From Globodera rostochiensis (Eukaryota; Nematoda; Chromadorea; Rhabditida; Heteroderidae): a DNA stretch of 64,000 bases. Below the pieces are notes generated by a model that saw nothing but the letters and a program-made list of their open reading frames with translations, did no database searches and had not been told where the DNA came from. The position numbers and the translations under genes were made by a program. Shown one piece after another: positions 44,339 to 54,109 of the stretch; position 1 is the first letter of the stretch, and each line of letters begins with the position of its first letter. The stretch covers positions 1,951,109-2,015,108 of the forward strand of contig JAEVLN010000007.1 of assembly GCA_018350325.1 (NCBI GenBank), read 5' to 3'.

Positions 44339-45643
44339 TTTGGCTATATTTTGGGTTGATTTTAAAAAGATGCTAAAACAGTGGGTTTTGTATTTAATTA
44401 AGGCTGGAAATTTTGCGCGGGGACAATTTGGCAACGAAACTTTTCGCTAATTAACAAGTCAATTTGATTAAATAAATTGAAAGATCGAATTGGACCCGTC
44501 TTTCTAGTGAATATATTAGTAATAGGGTTGACGTCCTGCAAATTCTTTATTCGTACCGAACCGAAACTACTGAAAAAATAGCCGGCCAACTTTAAACAGT
44601 GAAATAAATAAAATTGGGTTGAAAACGGGACCGGGAATCTCGTATTTTTCCCGCGGGAATCCCGCTCAGGGACCAATAAAGGTAGGTTTTACACGACTTG
44701 AAATGTTTCCGTGTTTGGCTTACTCCTAAAAAAGAATTCTAAAAGAGGGCATGGAATGAGTGCACTGTGTGATGACTGTGACCTATGGGTCGTTCGCGTT
44801 CGGAGACGAACTGGGGGAGAGGGCGGGGAAAGGCGGAAAAAGGAAGTTAAGCAAAAATCCATCACCACGGAATGATGCCGATTTGAATAAAGGGATGCCC
44901 GCCATTTGAATTTGATGTGTCCTGGACAGAAAATTGAATGTCAATGAGAGGAAGTCGCATACATTATCGCAGCGAAACATTATGACAATTTTTTCATTGC
45001 CTGGAACAAATTTCTGAAGAACCGCAATTAGCGGAAACATTTTTGGACCGCGGTACGGCAATTTTTTGCGACAACCGCAATTGTTCGAACAATAATTAAC
45101 TAGCAGATTTTTAACCATTTTGAGCAGATTTGGTTGAGAAAGGGGGGAGGGTGTTTTTCCATTTTTTGCCGAGGGCAGGGCTGTGGTTTCGCGTACTTTT
45201 TAACAAAAAATGTATTTATTTTTTACAACAAAAAGGTGTGCGTAAATCGATAGCCTGGTGGTTTGTCTGTTCGGTAGAGATGTTCGAGACTTACCGAGCC
45301 ATTTCTGAAAATAAAATTTCCGTTCACGGTAATTTTAAATTTAACGGAATGCCGGCATGCCATTCTCGTAGAAATCTCGCTCGACAAAAAAAGAGCACGG
45401 GACCGGAAAACACCCTCTAATCTGCATTTAACAGTTCGAATCCAAATTTATCACCATTTCCAATGGGTAAAATTTGACGAGATGAACATAGTAACGGGGA
45501 AAATGGATACATAATCTGTGAGTGTGTTCTAAATTTGAATTTAAGAAAAGCTTGAAATTGTTCAAAAGTTTAAAAAAATAAAAAATGAACGTTCTGGTGC
45601 AAAAAATCATTAACAGAATGTTTTCAGATGATTGACCAGTTAT
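44339..45643. other. Arm sequence without recognised gene
   Basis: Contains the right-arm counterparts of 27.3-28.1 kb. The part 45340-45640 has no left counterpart because that stretch is replaced on the left arm. Confidence 0.4.
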
Positions 45644-46674
45644 TCAAATACTCCCCAAATCCGAGTTCCTAATTTCCTGAACAGGTGCCGCGGCATTCTC
45701 TTCCACAGAATCGACAGAATATGGATGCAATTGCTGTCGTTTAAATTGTCTTTTCCATTTCGTCAAAGTGCTTCCTCCAATTTTCAACCTTTTGGCGATT
45801 TTCTCATCACTAATTTTAGGATTTTTGTCTTTAATTTCATTATAAAGTTTCATTAATTCCTTTTGTTCGCTGTGGCAGTGTTTATGTTGTGCTGTAAAAG
45901 AATTTTAATTAATAAAATTGGGCTCGAAATACTCACTGGTTTGGCCAAGTTCACTTTTCCATTTTTGCATTGTTCTAACACTTAATCCCAACTCTTTTGC
46001 GACACTTTTATCTAATTCGCCTTTATATGAACTTTTGAATCCGGCCCGTGTTAACTCGGCTTTTCTTTGATCAAATTTCTCTTGCTCATTTTTTTGTCTT
46101 TTTTTGATTTAGGCCAAATTCTTTTTTCCATTTATATATTTTTGAGCGACAGACTTTTAAATGTTTAGCAATTTTTTCCTCAATTTGATTTTTTTCTTTC
46201 CGAGGAAATTTTCATTTGCTTTAATTCTTCTTTTATTGCTTGGAATTTGTCGATTATTTTACGTTTTCGCGCATCTTCAGCAATATTTTCATTTGAAGTA
46301 ATTTCGTTCTGTTCTTCGCCATTTTTCGCATTATCAAAGTGATCAGACTCTGTGAAAGGAGGATTCTGATCAGTTGAATTGGGTTCAATTTGTCCAATTT
46401 GGGTGTTCTGCCGGTCGATTTGGTGATGGACATTTTGTCCAAAGTTTGTTGGCGCCGGCGTTTTCAAATCTTCGGCTTCACCTTTGTCCCACCAGCCTTC
46501 TCCAAATATTTCATCAAATGTTTTGAGCTCCAATTTTACGGCACCGGCTTTGTCGAGTAAATTTGTTGTGAAGCGCCGTCCGAAAAGCACAGCGATCTTT
46601 TGCTTTTGGGAGAATTTGCTGTTTTTATAATAGAAAAGGTTGTTTGGGAATACGTAAGGTCCGATGTGACCGGG
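45644..46674 (-). pseudogene. Helix-turn-helix repeat protein, right copy
   Basis: The minus strand encodes QKQKIAVLFGRRFTTNLLDK, an acidic/Asn-rich linker, and three repeated HTH units: KIAKHLKVCRSKIYKWKKEF, SVAKELGLSVRTMQKWKSEL and KIAKRLKIGGSTLTKWKRQF, ending at 45644. Each unit is [K]xxA(K)xL-x6-9-(KW)K, like homeodomain-type HTHs of transposase/CENP-B type DNA-binding proteins. An A-run around 46190 breaks the frame between the linker and the first unit, and a stop follows KKTKK. An intron separates units two and three. The arm copies differ in A-run length, so sequencing error is possible. DNA binding is inferred. Confidence 0.55.
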
Positions 46675-46980
46675 TTATCTCATTTGGGTTTTATCTCAAT
46701 CTAGAAATTTTCCAGAACACAGTTCCTTGCCCTACCATTTTTTAATTTTTATACGAGAATTAGGATTGGGTCGAGTTCCCATCCAGATTAGGATTTGTAA
46801 TCCTAACTACGCAAAATTATCTTCATTATTTATTGTATAGTTTTTGTTGTGTTTATTGTCTTAAAACTGAACAGTTGACGGTCTTTTTTGCCAGTTCGGA
46901 TTGCGCTTTTTATAGGTTTAAAATAAATTAACACAAATAAACAAATATTCAATGTTTAGTACATTTTATCGTTTTTGAAT

Positions 46981-48202
46981 TCACTCCAAATTCCGTTTCT
47001 TTTTGGGCTCACTCGGACCTTCGCTTGCATCAAGCAGACTGTAAATAAGACAACGTCGCGTGAATGTTTTTTTCAAAAATTCCAAAGTAGAAGATAAGTG
47101 TTTCCAATAAACCACCCCACCCATCCCTACCCGTCGCCAATTTCACTGTCGTTGAAGTTAACGGTGATGAGAATCCAAGACCTGCTCCATAAAGCTGCCT
47201 CCTTTTCCCACTTGGCCCATTTGTCTTCGTCACGCTCCATTGGACAACGAACAAACAGCCATTTGTCCTTTTTAAAGTGCCGAAACACCAATCGTTCACC
47301 CGTCAAATTGTTTTTCAATTCAAATGGCACCAAGTCAACATAATTCAAATTCCGAATATTGATGATAAAATTGACAGAAAAGACCGAATTAACAAATGCC
47401 TTAAAAATGAAATAAAGGAATTTAAATCGGTAAATTCAGTAATAAAAAATTACCTTTTTCAGTCCCTCCATTCTTTCCGAATCAAAATAATAGCATTCCA
47501 ACATTTTCGGAAGTCCATCCGCGCGGGGTGTGTGCAGCCATTTGGCCAAAGCTTGGGCAGAAGAAGCGCCAGCACTGTCATCAGCCGGGAACACAGGAAA
47601 AAGATTAAAGGAATAAATCCTTCGCAGTTTTGGGCAATCGCGAAGAACGGCCAGAGAGAATTGGCGCAAACGGTCGAGGTTGCAGGAAGCCAAATAAATG
47701 CCGCAAATGTTTTCATTGATCAAAGGCCAAATCCGGTGCCAAATGATCTCCCAACTGCGGTTTTGGTTAACTACAGTCATAAACAAAAGATTGCTGCCTT
47801 TGGAGCCAAAAAGTCGTTGGATGCTTTGGAGAAATTCGATGACACTTTGGTCGATGTAACTAAAACGGGATTCAGGACTTATAACAGCGTTTGTTCTCAT
47901 TTTAAATGTCCTGGACTGACCTTATCATAATGTTTTTGAATCCGATCACTTTGTCAGGAAGCGGTTCTTGCGGAATTTGCAGTCGACGCTCGACGACTTT
48001 ATTGCCAATAAATTTGACAATTTCAGCGCCAGTTCCGTCAGTTGCGCGACGGACTTCCAACCAACCAAGCGACCATTCTTTTAATTTAAAATGCGCGTCC
48101 ACCAAAAAGTCAAATCGATCGCTGACCAACGCCACTTTCAGCCCGAGCACAAAAGGTCCATAAAATGTGAAGACTTCGAACAAAACGTCGTCACAAATAA
48201 AA
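46981..48202 (-). CDS. F-box-like family protein, right copy (5-prime exon missing)
   Basis: Exons on the minus strand join in phase: 48202-47921 ([20 protein letters not shown], then [21 protein letters not shown]-box-like helix region), 47859-47454 ([60 protein letters not shown]), 47399-47131 ([20 protein letters not shown], then [19 protein letters not shown]) and 47038-46981 ([23 protein letters not shown]). I recognise this as a large cyst-nematode family. The F-box assignment is by pattern only; such proteins usually link SCF ubiquitin ligases to substrates. The first exon should lie above 48202, but a CCTGCGCAGGATCC repeat element begins at about 48297. The Lys/Arg C-terminus could be a nuclear signal. 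Confidence 0.75.
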
Positions 48203-48296
48203 CTGAAATTTGATTTAACGCATTGGTAAAATTGCTCTAATATGTGTAACTCAGGGATACCAAATTGCCCTATTTTTATGGCAAATGCCAAAACTT

Positions 48297-48952
48297 TTAG
48301 GACCGGATCCTGCAGAATTAATCCTGCAATCCTGCATTTAGAATTTGCGGAACCTGCGCAGGATTGAGTCTAAATTTTTCAAAAATCAATTTTGGCCTCA
48401 AAATTTTTAAAAATCAATTTTAGCCTCAAAATTTTTAAAAATCAATTTTGGCCTCAAAATTAAGGTTGGTCCTCGACCTCTCGGGGCGGGAAAGCCGGGG
48501 GGTCGGTGTTGGCCATGCGGGGATCGGGGACGTCAAAATATTCGGGGGCAGGAGTGAAGAAAATTTTATTAATAAAAAATTTTCATCAAAATGTCTGCAA
48601 TGTATTCAGTGGGAAGGCATAGAAAAATTGCTTCAAAATTAACAAAAAACGGACAATACTTCTTAGATTTTTGTGAGTGAAAATTTCAGTTTTCGATAAA
48701 TTGATTAACTTTTTGAATTTAAAATTTCTTAAAAATAGGTATATAGAATAAAAGTTGCTCTGATTTTTCTGCATTTTATGACACTTTAAATATTCCCCCA
48801 ATCTTGCTTGGCAAAAAAATTTCTGAATTGTCATCAAAATTATTTTAAAAAAATTGGAAACATTATATAATTTTTAGAAATTGTTTAATCCACCTGCAGG
48901 ATTGCGGACCGGATCCTGCGCAGGATCCGGTCCTGCGCCGGACTCTAGTTTT
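48297..48952. repeat. Dispersed repeat with CCGGATCC ends
   Basis: Left part TAGGACCGGATCCTGCAG, right part GGATCCGGTCCTGCGCCGG followed by ACTCTA. The ends are inverted relatives, but the left end is shorter and no target duplication is visible. It lies just upstream of the F-box-like gene. Confidence 0.5.
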
Positions 48953-49516
48953 GGTTGCAAATCTCTTCAAATAGTAAATCAGGGGTGCCAACAAAAATTT
49001 TTCAAAATAATGACAGTGGAGGTCAAAAAAAAGATTTTGCTGGCATTTTGCTTGCAAAAAAAGGAAATTTACAAAATGTTCAAAAATGCAGTAAAAAATT
49101 TTTATTTTTAGCATAAAATGTGTTTTTAACCATATTTCTCTTCACCGACAATTTTTCTCAACAATTTGGGGTTGGAAATTGCTCTCATGGATTTTAGAAA
49201 ATTTTGGCGATCAGCAAAATCATAATTTGGATAAAAATGAACAAATATTGTTGCATTTAGGACATTTTTCAAGCGAAAATTCAAAAAAGAATGCGAAAAA
49301 TGTTTGAAAATTAACAAATTTGGCAACTGTTTAAAGATTATTCAAAATTTAAACAAAAATTCATCAAAAAGCTCCAGAGAACTCAAATAAAGGACAAAAA
49401 AGATGTGTAGCCTAAATAGAGCACCAATCTTTAAAAAAAGGACATTTCAAATTTTAAAGATTGGTTACCTAAAAAAAGGACAAATGGCACCCCTGCTGTA
49501 GTAAATCAATATATTC
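48953..49516. other. No gene
   Basis: AT-rich, with A- and T-runs; ORFs here are low complexity. Confidence 0.4.
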
Positions 49517-49524
49517 ATTAAAAC

Positions 49525-50503
49525 TAGAGTGCGGCAAAATCGCATTTGCGGGATCCCGCTGCGGGATTTTTTTTCCGCAAGTCGTGCGGGAGCGGATTTG
49601 CGGGATAAATCCCGCAAAATCCCGCAATCCTGCAAATCCCGCATTTTAAATTTGCGGGATCCCGCGCGGGATTGCGGGATTTTTTCAAAAAAATCAAAAC
49701 ACCTTTCACTGAACCGAATCGTTCAATTTTAGTATCATTTGAATGCTCTTATTTGTCTGAAACTACTTGTAACCAGGGCCGGGACCGGGGTTTTAACCCG
49801 GGACCGGAACCGTGAAAGCCGGGATCGGAATTTTGACTTTTTAAAAACCGAGATTGGGATTAACAGGGATTGACAATGGGGGAATTTTTTTTGTTCAAAC
49901 ATTTTTTTCGAAAATTACTTTATGAATAATGCAATAAAAAGTGGAAAACACACCCCTAAGGCGGTGCCGACAGGCGCCGCCGGTAAAAATTTTTGAGTTT
50001 TTTGATGGAATTTGTTATAATGGCCCAATTATTAATTTTGCAAAACGAGAGGGTTCCCCCTATGGTTTTTTTACTCAAAAAATATTGGGAGGGCCATGAC
50101 CCCCCTCGGCCCCCCTGGCTACGGGCCTGGTCTTTTCTATGGTTTTGGGATTCGTCCAACCAAAAAAAAGAAAAATCCAAAAAGTAAAAAGATGCCAAAA
50201 AAATTTTTAAAGATTGAAAAAATTAAGAAGAACCTTGGTACTTTAATTTGAATGATTTGGCAAAATGTCAATCCTAATTTTGAATAAATGACATTATTCA
50301 CTAACAAAATGATCAATCCCGCAAATCCCGCACCTAAATTGCGGGATCCCGCTGCGGGATTTTTTTTTTGAAATCTTTGCGGGAGCGGATTTGCGGGATT
50401 AATTCCGCAAAATCCCGCAATCCCGCAAAACGCAAAAAATGCGGGATTGCGGAGCGGGATCCCGCAAAATCCCGCGCGGGATCCGCTCCCGCGCCGCACT
50501 CTA
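49525..50503. mobile_element. hAT-like non-autonomous element, 979 bp
   Basis: Perfect 11-bp terminal inverted repeat TAGAGTGCGGC / GCCGCACTCTA. Flanked by an exact 8-bp duplication ATTAAAAC (49517-49524 and 50504-50511). Subterminal regions are dense in GCGGGATCCCGC-type repeats. No transposase frame. A hairpin repeat lies inside (49961-49982). An 8-bp duplication is the hallmark of hAT elements. Confidence 0.8.
49961..49982 (+). repeat. GC-rich hairpin repeat, copy 8
   Basis: GCGGTGCC GACA GGCGCCGCCG; first stem base pairs are lost. Located inside the 979-bp hAT-like element. Confidence 0.65.
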
Positions 50504-50684
50504 ATTAAAACTGTGATGATTTTTTGAGTTAACATCTTTTCGACACGATAAATTGCTATAAAATATTGTTATCGAAAAATATCGAATTAATAGCAAGCAA
50601 ACTCACATTTCTTTCAATTTTTTCTCCGCTTCTCTCGGATTGTCCGACATTTATTGATTGTTGTTGAAATTCAATAGTTATATG

Positions 50685-51362
50685 TAGGGATCGGACCGAT
50701 ATGCTCCAAAAATGGCCAAATATGCGCATATATATGCTCCAAAAAAGGCTAAAATATGCACCAAAATATGCCAAAAATGCCGAAATATGCACCAAAAATG
50801 CCGAAATATGCACCAAAAATGCCGAAATATGCACCGAAAAATGGCACTTTACTGCACTAATGTGCTTAATACTTATTTTTTCCTTCTTTTAACGTATAAT
50901 TAAGTAGTTTTAAAGCTTTTTCGCGTATTATTTTATCATTTTTGGATAGTTGAAAAAGATCGAAAAATGGACGGTGGCTTTAACTGTCAGGCCAATTCAT
51001 CGCCAGATGGCTATCTCCGCGCCAGCCACTCGAGCGCTGCGTCATTTCAGCGCCGCGATTTTTTCCCTTTTTTTCGAAAATGACTAAAAGTTATCGTTGA
51101 AATGATGAATTATTTTTCAAAAACAGCCAAAAACCTATGATTTTGGGTGCATTTTTTCAAATTTTTGGTCAAAAATGCCAAAATATGCTCGAAATATGCC
51201 AAAATATGTAAAAAATATGCAGGAAGCCCAAAATATGCAAAATATGTTTTTTTTAACTTGACCAAAAAAGCTCAAACCAACGCGAAAAGGCTATTTTTGG
51301 GCCGTATTCTTCATAACATATAAGCATACAAAATATGTAAAAACATAAAAATCCGTTCCCTA
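50685..51362. mobile_element. hAT-like non-autonomous element, 678 bp
   Basis: Ends TAGGGATCGG and CCGTTCCCTA (9 of 10 inverted). Flanked by an exact 8-bp duplication GTTATATG (50677-50684 and 51363-51370). Internally full of AAATATGC motifs, including the minisatellite at 50753-50833. No coding sequence. Confidence 0.75.
50753..50833. repeat. 20-bp minisatellite
   Basis: About four copies of AATATGCACCAAAAATGCCG, inside the 678-bp element. Confidence 0.8.
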
Positions 51363-51442
51363 GTTATATGTAACGACTAAATGAGGTTAAAATGAACTTT
51401 TATTCTTAATATAAACAAAAAAAAAGTAAAATTCTGTTTCGA

Positions 51443-51714
51443 ATGATTGTGAGAAAATCGTCAAATGCGGAAAGAGGTCAAAGCGCTGCGGCGAGAAATA
51501 GTGCAGACAAAAATTGGGAAAAGGAAGGAGTGGGGAAAGTAGAGAAATATTATAGAGAAAAGGTGAAAGAGAGACAAATTGCAGAAGAGAAAAGCAAAAG
51601 TAGAGTGATGTGGCTTGGGCGCCATGACAGCGGTGCTGCGATGAAACCTTTCGATTCGATAATTTCGAGGTTTTTTCTACAAATTTTCGTACGAAAATCG
51701 AAAGAGAAATTGGG
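51443..51714. other. Purine-rich stretch; no gene assigned
   Basis: A long open frame over this GA-rich stretch is explained by composition. No splice-consistent neighbour. Confidence 0.35.
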
Positions 51715-52395
51715 GGCGCCGACATTTCGTCCAGGCGACATTTCGTCCATTAACCAAAAATACGACATTTCGTCCATAAAGACAAAAAAGGACACTTCGT
51801 CCAGGCGACATTTCGTCCACAAGCAAAAATACGTAATTTCGTCCACTAAGACAAGAAAAAGATGGAGATTTGGTTTTAATCTATTTTTTTGCGAACAAGT
51901 TTTGACGAGAGAAGTTTTTGGAATTATAGACTTTTTTAGTCAATATAAATCAATATTTTGGCATTTTTCAATAATAAATCCATATTTTTGACATTTCCCC
52001 GAAAATTTCTTAAGAAAAATGCAATAAAAACAAAGTGTGCACCGCTTAAAATCAAAATTCTTTCTAATTCAAAAATGTACTTCTAAAAAAGACTTTTTCT
52101 TAGACCAAAAAAGCATCCCAAAAATCATATTTTCCAAAAAAATTTTTAGTTTTGATATTTGTATAAAATCCAAGTATTATTTTGGCCGAAAAAAAAATAA
52201 TGAAGAAATTTTGTTTATTTTGAAGTTTGATTTTTTCCAAATCATGTGAAAATTTCATTTACCATTGTGAAATAATTATATAAGTATTAATGTGGTTGTG
52301 CTAATCGATGAACTTTATCGACGAAATGTCGTATGCTTAATGGACGAAATGTCGCAGACGAAATGTCGCCTGGACGAAATGTCATCAAGCCAGAA
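51715..52395. repeat. Inverted-repeat element built on GACATTTCGTCC
   Basis: Left part has GACATTTCGTCC/GACACTTCGTCC/GTAATTTCGTCC spaced through 51718-51846; right part has GGACGAAATGTCG copies in the opposite sense at 52318-52382. The middle is AT-rich. No target duplication was identified. Confidence 0.6.
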
Positions 52396-52599
52396 ATTGT
52401 ATCAAATAAATTTTGAAGTTTTTAGACACTTTACCACATTTTTCGTGTTTAAGACAACTGTTGTCTTGGCTTATTGGCAGGGTTCTCACGTTAGATGAAA
52501 ATTTACAAAAGCATTATTTGGGACCAAAACATCATTTTAAAAAAGCTTCATTTAACCGGCAAACAATAAATGTGGTTTTTTTACTTTGTGAAAATGGTC

Positions 52600-52623
52600 C
52601 GGCGATGCCGACAGGCGCCGCCG
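52600..52623 (+). repeat. GC-rich hairpin repeat, copy 9
   Basis: CGGCGATGCC GACA GGCGCCGCCG; the G-to-A change in the left stem weakens pairing. Confidence 0.7.
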
Positions 52624-52689
52624 GGGTTTTAGGGAAGGGTGAGGTGGTCAATTTTTTAAAAGGGATGCTCATTTGCTGCGGTGCGCAGC

Positions 52690-52830
52690 GCTGTCCAATT
52701 GGAGTGGGAGTGAGAGAAAGATGAAAGAAGAAAAGAGTTAGGGAAAAGTGGGAAAAGAAAAAGAGAAAGGAGGGAGTGACAGAGAAAATGGAAGGAATTA
52801 AGAAAACAAAGGAAGGGAAGCAGAGATTGA
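52690..52830 (+). repeat. Inverted pair of a GA-rich repeat with 55522-55665
   Basis: ATTGGAGTGGGAGTGAGAGA ... GAAAACAAAGGAAGGGAAGC; the reverse complement is found at 55522-55665 with scattered differences. Confidence 0.65.
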
Positions 52831-53252
52831 GGGTTGGTAAAGAAAAAAAAATCGGTTTTGCTTTTGGACTCTTTTAAATTCCTTTATTCCTTTTAAGGGA
52901 TTTCTCAATTCAACCGATCCAGTCAATTTCATCATCTGTCTTAACTAAGGCTGTCGGTTTCAAAAAAATTTCAGTTAACCGAAACCGAAAACCGAACTGA
53001 AGCTTTCGGTTTCAAACCGAAACCGAAAATTTCTGTTTTCCGACCCCAATGGTTGAAAACTCCATTTCCCAGACGATTTTTAGGGATGCGTTTTTCCCTT
53101 TTATAGCATTTTTTTAAAGCAATTTTTCCAAAAAATGTTCGATTTTTAAGAGTGCATTTTGCCTTTTTCTCCATTTTTGTTAAGCAATTTTCAAAAATGC
53201 AAATTTTTTTTGCGATTTCTGCTTCCATTACAAATTAGGGGAGGGGGGGGGT

Positions 53253-53276
53253 CGGCGGTGCCGGTAGGCGCCGCCG
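53253..53276 (+). repeat. GC-rich hairpin repeat, copy 10
   Basis: CGGCGGTGCC GGTA GGCGCCGCCG after GGGGGGGGGT, with the AATCAATTTTGTTAAGAGAT tail. Inside the 955-bp element. Confidence 0.8.
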
Positions 53277-53567
53277 AGAAAATTTTGAATCAATTTTGTT
53301 AAGAGATTTGAAACCAAAATATTAAAAATGTTGTGAATTTTGTATAGAAAATTGGTCCCATAATTACCAACATTACAAAACAAAAGGGGTCCTCTCTCAA
53401 CATTTACAAAGTTAAGACGGTGAGTTGTCCAATCAAAAAATGAATTTCAAAAAGGCAGATTCAGTGCAAAAAATATTGTAAAAATCAGAAATAATAAAAA
53501 AGTGTTTAGATACTCTCACCGAAAGTTAAAACTTCTAGAAATCATAATACCTAGTCGGGGTTTGAAC

Positions 53568-53643
53568 TATAGCCCGGACTTGAGCTTCGAGCGAGACTCG
53601 AGACGAGATGTCGAGACGAGATTCTCGTCTCGACTGGTCTCTA
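53568..53643. mobile_element. 76-bp element nested in the 955-bp element
   Basis: TATAGCCCGG ... GGTCTCTA with GAGACGAGA palindromic core, flanked by an exact 8-bp duplication GTTTGAAC (53560-53567 and 53644-53651). A related terminus (GGGCTCTA) marks the left edge of the outer palindrome arm at 24817. Confidence 0.7.
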
Positions 53644-54109
53644 GTTTGAACCACCCGACAAAATAATTACCGCCCACACCAGTCACCACTACACCACCAA
53701 CTCAGATGCATTGCATATAGTTAGGGAAGATTAACATAATGGTGCATTCAAATTTATTTTGTCAAAAATTCAAATTAGTGAAACCAGAAAGCCATGTTTC
53801 TTGTCGTTTATTAGAACCGAACCGAAGCTTTCGGTTAACCGAACCGAAAAAATACCGGTTTTCGGTCTCGGTTCGGTTCGGTTTGAAACCGGCAGCCTTA
53901 GTCTTAACCAATGGTCTTCTGAAGGCATTGCGCCATTTGAATTGAGAAACAATTTGACGGGGGAGCGCTTGGTGTCCCGACGCTTTAAGGAAGACAAATG
54001 GCGTTCGTTGTCCAATTGAGCGCGACGAAGCAAAATGGGCCGAGTTGGAAAAGGAGCAGCTGAGTGATTGCCTCGACATTAACTTCCAACACAGTGACAT
54101 TGGCGACGG

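Larger units (their letters stand above)
40368..47885. repeat. Outer inverted-duplication arm, right
   Basis: Reverse complement of 24818-32119. This arm keeps the complete F-box-like gene and the third HTH repeat, both broken on the left. Confidence 0.9.
52946..53900. mobile_element. hAT-like non-autonomous element, 955 bp, inserted in an F-box-like exon
   Basis: Ends TAAGGCTGTCGGTTTC and GAAACCGGCAGCCTTA are inverted with 15 of 16 matches. Exact 8-bp target duplication GTCTTAAC at 52938-52945 and 53901-53908. Subterminal GGTTTCGGTT-type repeats on both sides. Carries a hairpin repeat (53253-53276) and a nested 76-bp element (53568-53643). No transposase. Confidence 0.88.
52898..54109 (+). 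pseudogene. F-box-like family fragment split by a transposon
   Basis: Exon part 52898-52945 (NSTDPVNFIIC) continues after the inserted element at 53909 ([19 protein letters not shown]), up to SDIGDG at 54109 with a GT donor. Without the 955-bp element and one 8-bp duplicate the frame reads straight through. A second lesion, loss of two bases near 54002 (KWR versus KWLFVRCP in paralogues), gives a premature stop. Only the penultimate exon of the family is present. Confidence 0.8.

Noticed and set aside
51443..51991. 182-codon open frame
   Set aside because: Low-complexity, purine-rich translation overlapping the GACATTTCGTCC repeat; no splice or family support.
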